Source: Anisakis pegreffii (lineage: Eukaryota; Nematoda; Chromadorea; Rhabditida; Anisakidae). From it: 64,000 bases of DNA. The notes under the pieces are model-generated. The model saw only the letters and a program-made list of their open reading frames with translations. It did not search any database and was not told where the DNA came from. Each line of letters begins with the position of its first letter. The stretch's first letter is position 1. The translations under genes were made by a program, and so were the position numbers. The stretch is from NCBI GenBank assembly GCA_035041965.1, contig JAPYMA010001877.1, positions 1 to 64,000 on the forward strand, given 5' to 3'. This document shows, piece by piece, positions 57,201 to 64,000 of this stretch.

Positions 57201-58917
57201 GGATGCACAATCGCCATATATCTGCAAATGAAACGTGACTATACCGAGACACACCGCAGGGCATTGGGATGACGCATTGGGATGACCCTGTGAAGCAATT
57301 GTAGCATATTCCTAGCAATCATTTTCGCCTCACTCGTTTTGCCGAGATTCCAACTGAACAACATCAATATGTCTGAACCATTGTAACGTTTCAAACGCAT
57401 ACTCCCTATCCGGAACACTTACTAGTGAAATGTAAGCAAACAACCAGAACTGATGCAGTCACAGAAGAGCGGTCTGTTCGAGAAGTGAATCAAAAGATTG
57501 AATAGCACATTTTGAATTTTCATGGAATGGAGCTCAATGAGGCCGGAAAAATTGTTGAAGTGTTGCATGGGAATCGTGAATTTTAAACGGGAACCGGGAT
57601 CCCGATTTTTGAATCCAATCCCGGGATTCATGTTCTGAAATATCCCGGATTTCCAGGAGTTCAGAAAAAAAGCATTTTAAACAATTACGTTAAAATAATC
57701 ATCCTGAATTACGCGTCAATCGTTCCCACTTAATTCATACCCAGCAGTATTTCTCGTCTACCATTCAGACGGCAGCAATAAATGTACAAATCATCACATA
57801 AGTTCAGCTTTCATTTTCAGACATCAATAAGCGAAAATTTCGTGAGACGTCGTTCTCGCCTCATTTTCCGTTATTACCGTTGCTTTATATTCCGTCTGTG
57901 GTCGTTTTTTAATCCGGCGATCATGCTGTGATTGTAAATCGATCGCGTGATCGAAAAATGATCAGGATTTGCTGATACGTACTTAGAACAAAAGGCGAAC
58001 ACGAATGAAACTAGCTGAAAACTGTCGCCACTCACCTATCAATGCTCATAACAATCATCGTGAAAACGCTCGAACATATCGGTGCAATACCCATCATGTT
58101 ACTAATTGCACAGTATGTTGAACCGAATTTCCACACGTAGTAAAAATTGTAGGACCATGAAAAGCCTGTATTGAATATGGATATGGTAGCATCCGATATG
58201 GCCAAATTCAGCAGATAATAATTCGTCACTGTGCGCATTCGTTCATGACACAACACAATCCTGATATTTTTACAAACTGAACTCATTAAATTAAAAGCTC
58301 GCAGCACACTATTGATGAGCTTGTATTACCTCCAGATTATTCTGATCTATTGTCTTTCTTCAAAATAAGTCGGCGAATTCATAAAGGTTTCAAATGTGCA
58401 CTTTGCTGAGATGTTTCGAACTGTATAACACATCCAAAATGTGCAATCAAGCTCATGTGTGCATGAGAACCAATTTGGGATTGAATGATAGAAGTGTTTT
58501 ACGAAAATTCTCGAAATTGAGAGCAAAATTAACAGTTCTGTCCCTAATGATTGGAATCCAGTAAGAAAACCTTGCACTGAACGAATAGTGCAGATGCAAA
58601 TCAACGTTCATGAAGCATTTATGCACAATGTGTGTTTAAAAATTATTTATGGACAGAACAGCGTCGAGCGCAACAACAAACTCTTACCATAACACAGTGA
58701 AATTGCCGCATAAAGCGAGCACGATAATAGCGGTGAATATGAAAAAATAAAAAACTTGAACTGCAACTCCGTGCTCAAATGGGAACGGTTCACAATGCAG
58801 TGTCATCAACAGATTTATGTCTCGTATTATTGTGCAGTTACACCCGTCCAACAACCGCTTTTCGATCCATTTCTCATTCAAATCTTCCAGATTGTCCAAA
58901 ATGCACTTTTCAAACAT
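54226..58917 (-). CDS. Tachykinin-receptor-like G-protein-coupled receptor
   Basis: Class A neuropeptide receptor, closest by motif to tachykinin (NK/TKR) receptors. Exons from the 5' end: 58917-58688, 58260-58036, 57221-56991, 56334-56190, 55119-54920, 54400-54226; 1206 bases, 401 aa, all phases closing. An extracellular N-terminus with an NCT glycosylation site precedes TM1 (LALCGNFTVLW). TM2 follows ERMRTVTNYYLLNLAISDA. TM3 starts at YCAISN and ends MSIDRYMAIVHPLKRR (DRY intact). The ECL2 cysteine is in DPVCLADNF. TM5 leads to FTYGRVVLVLRKSESVGDTR, TM6 has FLWFPYQLYF, and TM7 has WLGMSSTVFNPIIYYF, then NERFRLGFRYAFRWLP with a likely palmitoylated Cys. TM6 has LWFP where the family usually has CWLP. 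Gq coupling is expected from the family. The ATG is chosen because a TTTCAG acceptor sits two bases before it. Confidence 0.93.
55258..55500. repeat. ATT/AAT-rich simple sequence downstream of the receptor TM6-TM7 exon boundary (intron 4)
   Basis: Degenerate trinucleotide ATT runs; a complementary AAT-rich stretch lies at 55840-55910 in the same intron, so the intron could fold back on itself. Confidence 0.6.
56494..56566. ncRNA. Near-perfect hairpin in receptor intron 3
   Basis: CATATGCTTTTTTCAGCG pairs exactly with the segment after a five-base loop (CATAA), giving about 24 uninterrupted pairs. Imperfect pairing (AATGAATTGA with TCAATTCATT) continues outward. It could be a miRNA-like precursor or a tiny foldback element. 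Being perfectly paired, it is less miRNA-like than 50830-50900. Confidence 0.35.
56640..56667. repeat. 26-bp perfect palindrome in receptor intron 3
   Basis: AAATGCACCAAC followed by AT and its exact complement. It lies about 75 bases from the hairpin at 56494-56566. Confidence 0.7.
57588..57655. repeat. CCCGGGAT-type repeat fragment in receptor intron 2
   Basis: Several overlapping TCCCGGGA or CGGGATCCCG motifs within 70 bases, far more GC-rich than the surroundings. Probably a fragment of a mobile element; the family is not identified. Confidence 0.5.
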
Positions 58918-58931
58918 CACTGAAAGAAATT
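58918..58931 (-). promoter_or_regulatory. Probable trans-splice (spliced-leader) acceptor of the receptor gene
   Basis: Minus strand reads TTTCTTTCAG then TG and the ATG at 58917. A consensus nematode acceptor this close to the start codon is typical of SL addition. A 5'-UTR cis intron would look identical. Confidence 0.5.
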
Positions 58932-61900
58932 TAAAACACCTGAAAATGCTTTATTCAAACGGCGAACTGAACGTGAAATGGCGATGTTCTGACATACTGT
59001 ATGACACATGAAAAAATTGGACGGTTCTTGATTGGAAATAGCAAGGAATATCACGATCATAGGGCATTTTCGCGATGAAACTGCGATTAACGAATATCCG
59101 AAAATGCGTTCGGATTTCGAAAGTTACATGATCGTTATTCAGTCAATTGTTTGCTCCTTTAATGTGGACAATTGCCTTTTCATTCAACTGCTTCATTCCA
59201 TTGTGCTTGACTGTCTTTGACGCACTCGTTGCGTTCCATTCATTTGCGCTCATTGAAAAAGACTATAGTTGGAAAAAAAGCTGAAATAATTATTGAATAG
59301 TTGAAAGCCATCAGTAATGAGGGATGATGCATGATGCATGCCTCGAATATGGCACTATTCGATTTTAATAGAAAGATGAATCGGTTCACTTATTCAAAGA
59401 TTCCAAGAAAGAGTGGTGAGATATCGAAAGTCGTATTTCGAAATTGGTCATGTTCAACGAACGAAGTTTTCATCAGTGGAATTACACAGAGATGATTTTT
59501 TGCTCTCGAAACACCAAAATTCAAATCATTGTCACAACAGCCGACGAGAGAGTTGCGTTCAATGCGACAGTGCTTAATGATGAATTATGATTGCTTGTGA
59601 AACAGCATGAAATAGCTCGATTTTGCGATCAAATAAACCAATGACAGATGTATATGGATAGGGAGAATATGAGGAATTTTCATGATTCGTTCAGGTGATT
59701 TATGACACGATGATAAAACGGCAGACTTTCATCGCGCGTCACCCAAATGAGCATCATCACGATTAATTTAGCCTATTTTCATCGTTAAAGGCGCCAGTTC
59801 ACGAGCACGATTAGCGCAAATATCACAGTTAAAATAAGCACAACTTCGGAACACACATTCAACTAATTATTTGTCATCATATCGAATGCGACAACGTCTC
59901 GATGAGGAACCGTGAAAGTGTTCGATGAACGAAGGAAAGGCAGATAGTACAGTGAGGCTGATGTTAATCCAAGCAAGTTGTTCCAATCGTTCTCATTTGA
60001 TGGAAAAGCAATTAACTCAATGAGCATCGAAAAAGAGATATTGAGACGATTGCACATCTGTCAACATCCTTGCTTACCTCATCCGTAATGTGCTCTAAAG
60101 TGCAGTCTGAGCAACTAGAAAAACAACTTGACAATATGATGAGCACCCGATTCATCAGTGGCTGCGCTCAAAATGTTTCGAATCACAGAATAAAACACGC
60201 GAAATAAAAAACAAATTTCGTGAATTAAGAAACCCTAGAAGACTCAATGCTTTGATGCAGATGGCTCAGCCTTTTCATTCCTCAAACTTTAGCTATAATA
60301 GCATTGATTTCAGCTTAGAGACTGTTGGTCGTTAACTGTGATCGTGAAATTTCACGGTCCTTAAATGCTGACTGGAAAATTGACATCGATCGAATAATGT
60401 CTGCTTCCGTCCGAAAAAATTGTCACGAAAATACGCATTGATTACAACAAAAATCAACTCATTACTTAGTTTTTGTAGCAGGAAACCTTGAGGAGGTTTG
60501 AGAAATCATCAGGAGACGAAAAAATACACTGAAAATAATTTAGAACCATTTTTAGGACGTAATTGCGTTCAGTATGAATGTACACGTAAAAATGTACATC
60601 AAAATGAGTGCTTTAATTGCGAGGAAATGCATTCTAAAGGAAAGTGAATTCTAGAAGAGTGAAATCTAGAACTGATATAACAACCAATAATTCGTTGCTA
60701 AGAAGGAATCGGTTGAAAATTGCCGTTGAGAAGAGAGGAAGCGTATTTTTTAGAAATCAAATGGATGCCGCATACAATTCGCAAGACTCAAAAGCAGTCG
60801 CAGAACGCGGAAGTGATATCGGTCAGCTACATGATAAGATTCGAATGATTTATGCAACTTCAGAAATCGTCACGCTATGCACGTTTCCGCACTGGCCATT
60901 TGGTATCGCGCTGAAGTGTACGAACACTAATAATTTCCTTGCGATTTCATCCATTCACAGAAAATTCAAACAACCAGTGGATGATACATCACTTGCATCA
61001 AGATGTGAACAAAGTCTCCATATGACTGCTAAAAGGATCCAATGAAACAATTTTTACGTGGACTGATAGTCAAAGAAATGATGAGGTACGGCAGAATCTG
61101 TATGACCTTCGTCGTCGAGATGTTTTGGCTAGGGTTGGATCAAGAAATGAAACCAGATTTGGAGTTTTGCGAATGCAGCATGCTTTGGAATTGTCGATCG
61201 TTCCCTAATTCTGACGATGTGTCAAATTCATTCATGATATCTTATCACCGCTAATTCCTTACTCGATTTCGCACAGAAATAGTTTATGACCAACGCGTAG
61301 CAATAATGTATTTCTTGAAGATATCAACTTTATTATTAATGAAATAATTTTAAGTGGGTCAAAATCAATTGACGATCATGCAATTACTAATAGCTGCAAT
61401 GTTGAAGTGACTGAAAACAGTGACTGAGAGAAGAAGTGTACTATTAGTAGGCCAATAGTACAGCAGACTAGAATTATTGCGAGTACAGATAACAAGGCAC
61501 GGATAGAATTATGCCACCATTTCTCCACTTGGGACCTTATTTCATGTCACATATCACAAATCGAATCATCTATCATATCGCAAGACCTATTGTTGATCAA
61601 ACGTTTCTTATGATTAGCAATCTTCAGCCATACTTGACGTGAGGACGTGTTACAGAACATGGAGACAGAATGGAAAAGGGTCATTGTGAACAATTCAATG
61701 GTTATCCAATTATCTTAGTTTATCACCAACGAGCTGACTGACGAATGAGCATCAGCTATAAAAGATTAAATAACTCATCAGAGCATTTTATGTTTTATAT
61801 TCTCCCAAACTACGTTTCATATTCCCTTTCGTGCAACGGAATAATGTATGCATCGATTTTCATTTTCTATTTAGCCAATATCTCACTCATTACATCATGT

Positions 61901-64000
61901 CTCACAAAATTATCGCTTCATGGCTACTTAAGAAACATTGAAATGAAGCTCTGAGCAATCATTTTCCGCTTATTTATCAAATATGTTCAGACCATTATGA
62001 ACCATTCTGCCTGGTGAAAATGCGCCCAAGTCACGAATAACTACAACTCTGAGAATGCATTTTGAGCTGATGGTGGCTCGCGATATAAAGGAGCGCACAG
62101 AACGATGTCAAATAATATTGGAAATAAAAGCATGTGCAGCCAAACATTGCAATGAAATTCCCTCAAATTGAAAACATGTATGAGGAAGTTACAGGAAGTT
62201 ATTACAGTCGTTCATTGATTACTGCTAACTGTAAGACAGAAATAATGGATAATGTGCACTGTTTGTTTTCTAATCTGGATGCAAAATAACTTCGGCACAG
62301 GAGCGAAACTCTATGGTCGAAATATAAGCTTCCAAGGATTTCGTATCAAATATGCTCACTTCTCTTCATTGCAGTCCGATTAATACCAGTGATCCTCAAA
62401 GTAGTCTTCAAATTGGAATAACCAAACAAAAAAGATGATGTATTTGGTCAATGGTGAACCCAGAAAACATGATAATGAGGATAAACTTCACATGGTTTTC
62501 TCATAATTGAACAGATGCATGTGAATTGAGGTTATGTCTGGATGTAGTAAACATAACTGACTCAACTGCACGCTCATTTCTAGTTTTCAGATCGCTTATG
62601 GAGTGATATGCTTGATCTTGTAGCACATTCCAAGTGACATAAACTGGAGCCGTAAAATGATCACTATCACCACAAAGAATTTATGTTGTGGTTGTTGAGT
62701 GCTTTAATTTCGAGAGAGTCGCTCGGAAACATATCTGAGTGTGTTCGCAAAATACGATAATGTTCATTCGTAGGGTACCACTGGAAAGAATTACAGTGAT
62801 TGCGAGAACAAACGATGGATGTAGAATTACGCTGTGCCATATTGCTTCATTGTTAAGCGACGAATCTTTGGGGTAACTTCCTTGACGAAATGCCATTCCA
62901 AGATGTGCAAATGAAAAGTAGCTAGTTTCATTTATTTTCCATGATTCTAGCTGATGAACATGACTGCATCATTGCAACAGCACTGTGATGAGTGAGTGAA
63001 TCTCCTGACCCGGTAATTCTGCAAGGTACAAAAGGAATAAATGTTGTAGCACTTAGGTACGAATCTATTGAGTCAGAAGTTGCGAAGGAATTGCTTCCAT
63101 ATTGAGTAGATGGCTTCCGAAATTGGTTCATGATAAGTCAACAACTCTACTACAGAGCGTGCAATTAATCCCACCAACGTTTGAGTCATTTAGCAACTTC
63201 TGCCTCCAAAAACTGGACAAGTGATAGTTAGTGTTAAATGCAGTTTGAAAATACAGCAGTCATCATTACGTCAGTAATGGTCAGCACATGTAATTTGAAA
63301 ATCCGGTGATGAGTTTCGAATCATGAAACCTAAAATTTATGTGCGCGTTGAATTTATGTGCTGATGAACTTGTTTCAATGCGCATCTTTTCGTCATTTCA
63401 GATATTTGAGCAAATCGATCCCAGCAATCACTTTTCACCGATGAGTCTTCTGATTAAGTGGAAGATAAATGAAAGTTTGAAAATGAATTGTTGGTGTGAC
63501 AGCTTGAAATGTAGAAGTGACGACGATTTGAACGATTTGACTTAAAGGACGGAATACATCTGCGCTCACTATTGCAGAATAAAAACCGATTCATACGATG
63601 GTCAGCGTTGAATTCATGATTGTATTCTGAGGTGGATCAAATCTTATGAGAAGGTTTCGTTAGAGTACACTTCTGATCATCATTCGTTAACATCAGTAAC
63701 CGCCAAGGACCAAAAAAAGAGTGAGTAGAAAAGGAAATGCATAGTCGTTGAAGATTACTGCTCAATTTATACTGCTTGTTTCAGGAATTTTTCATTCCAA
63801 ACCTCCCATTAGCTTTATCCTCTGGAGGCAACTCAATCAAATATTTGACTAAATGATAGTGCACGACAACAAGCGTTAAAGTACAACGTTTATATATGAC
63901 GTATTTCTGATTAACACGAAAGTGATGAACTAGACGAATACAAAGTAATATCATCGGTTCGGATACCATAAGAAGCAATAAATGTTCAAAACATCCAATG
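58932..64000. other. Region upstream of the receptor gene with no recognised gene
   Basis: Only short open frames without family similarity (for example 60644-61045 on the plus strand, which opens with GTG, and 63781-63978 on the minus strand). It presumably holds the receptor promoter near 58932. Nothing else could be supported. Confidence 0.5.

Noticed and set aside
60644..61045. Plus-strand open frame of 133 codons
   Set aside because: It opens with GTG, and no domain, splice signal or family resemblance was seen.

Overview
The window looks like a parasitic-type nematode nuclear genome. It is AT-rich with wide gene spacing. Introns end in TTTCAG-like acceptors, a short TTAGGC-type telomeric repeat lies inside the sequence, one gene has a TTTCAG acceptor two bases before its ATG (trans-splice-like), and the gene families (ddx-17-like helicase, GLT-type glutamate transporter, copine, tachykinin-type receptor) are animal families with nematode members. 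The species cannot be told from sequence alone. No bacterial features, CRISPR arrays, rRNA or tRNA genes were recognised.

Layout. Positions 28-11383 form one giant inverted repeat: two apparently identical 5661-base arms around a 34-base spacer, with a long TTA/TAA microsatellite at the centre. An 11-base direct repeat (CAGCCACGTAT) flanks it at 14-24 and 11393-11403, which looks like a target-site duplication, so I read it as an inserted foldback-type element rather than only an assembly artefact. Each arm holds one possible small Lys/Ser-rich gene with 16-residue repeats and one decayed coding-like stretch followed by an A-rich tract.

Four genes could be rebuilt exon by exon with all splice phases closing. 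They are a DDX5/DDX17-type DEAD-box RNA helicase (12640-18727, +, 12 exons, 549 aa), an SLC1 glutamate transporter (22035-25876, +, 11 exons, about 557 aa), a divergent copine (31013-37774, -, 16 exons, about 708 aa) and a tachykinin-receptor-like GPCR (54226-58917, -, 6 exons, 401 aa). Three introns of the helicase gene each carry an H/ACA-box snoRNA. The three are paralogues, and their 5' pockets all fit the same uridine next to the peptidyl-transferase region of large-subunit rRNA. The helicase family and the snoRNAs both act in RNA/ribosome metabolism, while the transporter and the receptor are neuronal-type membrane proteins; there is no sign of an operon.

The remaining DNA (18728-22034, 25877-31012, 37775-54225, 58932-64000) has no gene I can support. 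It holds small foldback elements, pre-miRNA-like hairpins, short tandem repeats and a pair of coding-like dispersed repeats. Exon borders come from reading splice signals and protein family patterns by eye and may be off by a few bases.
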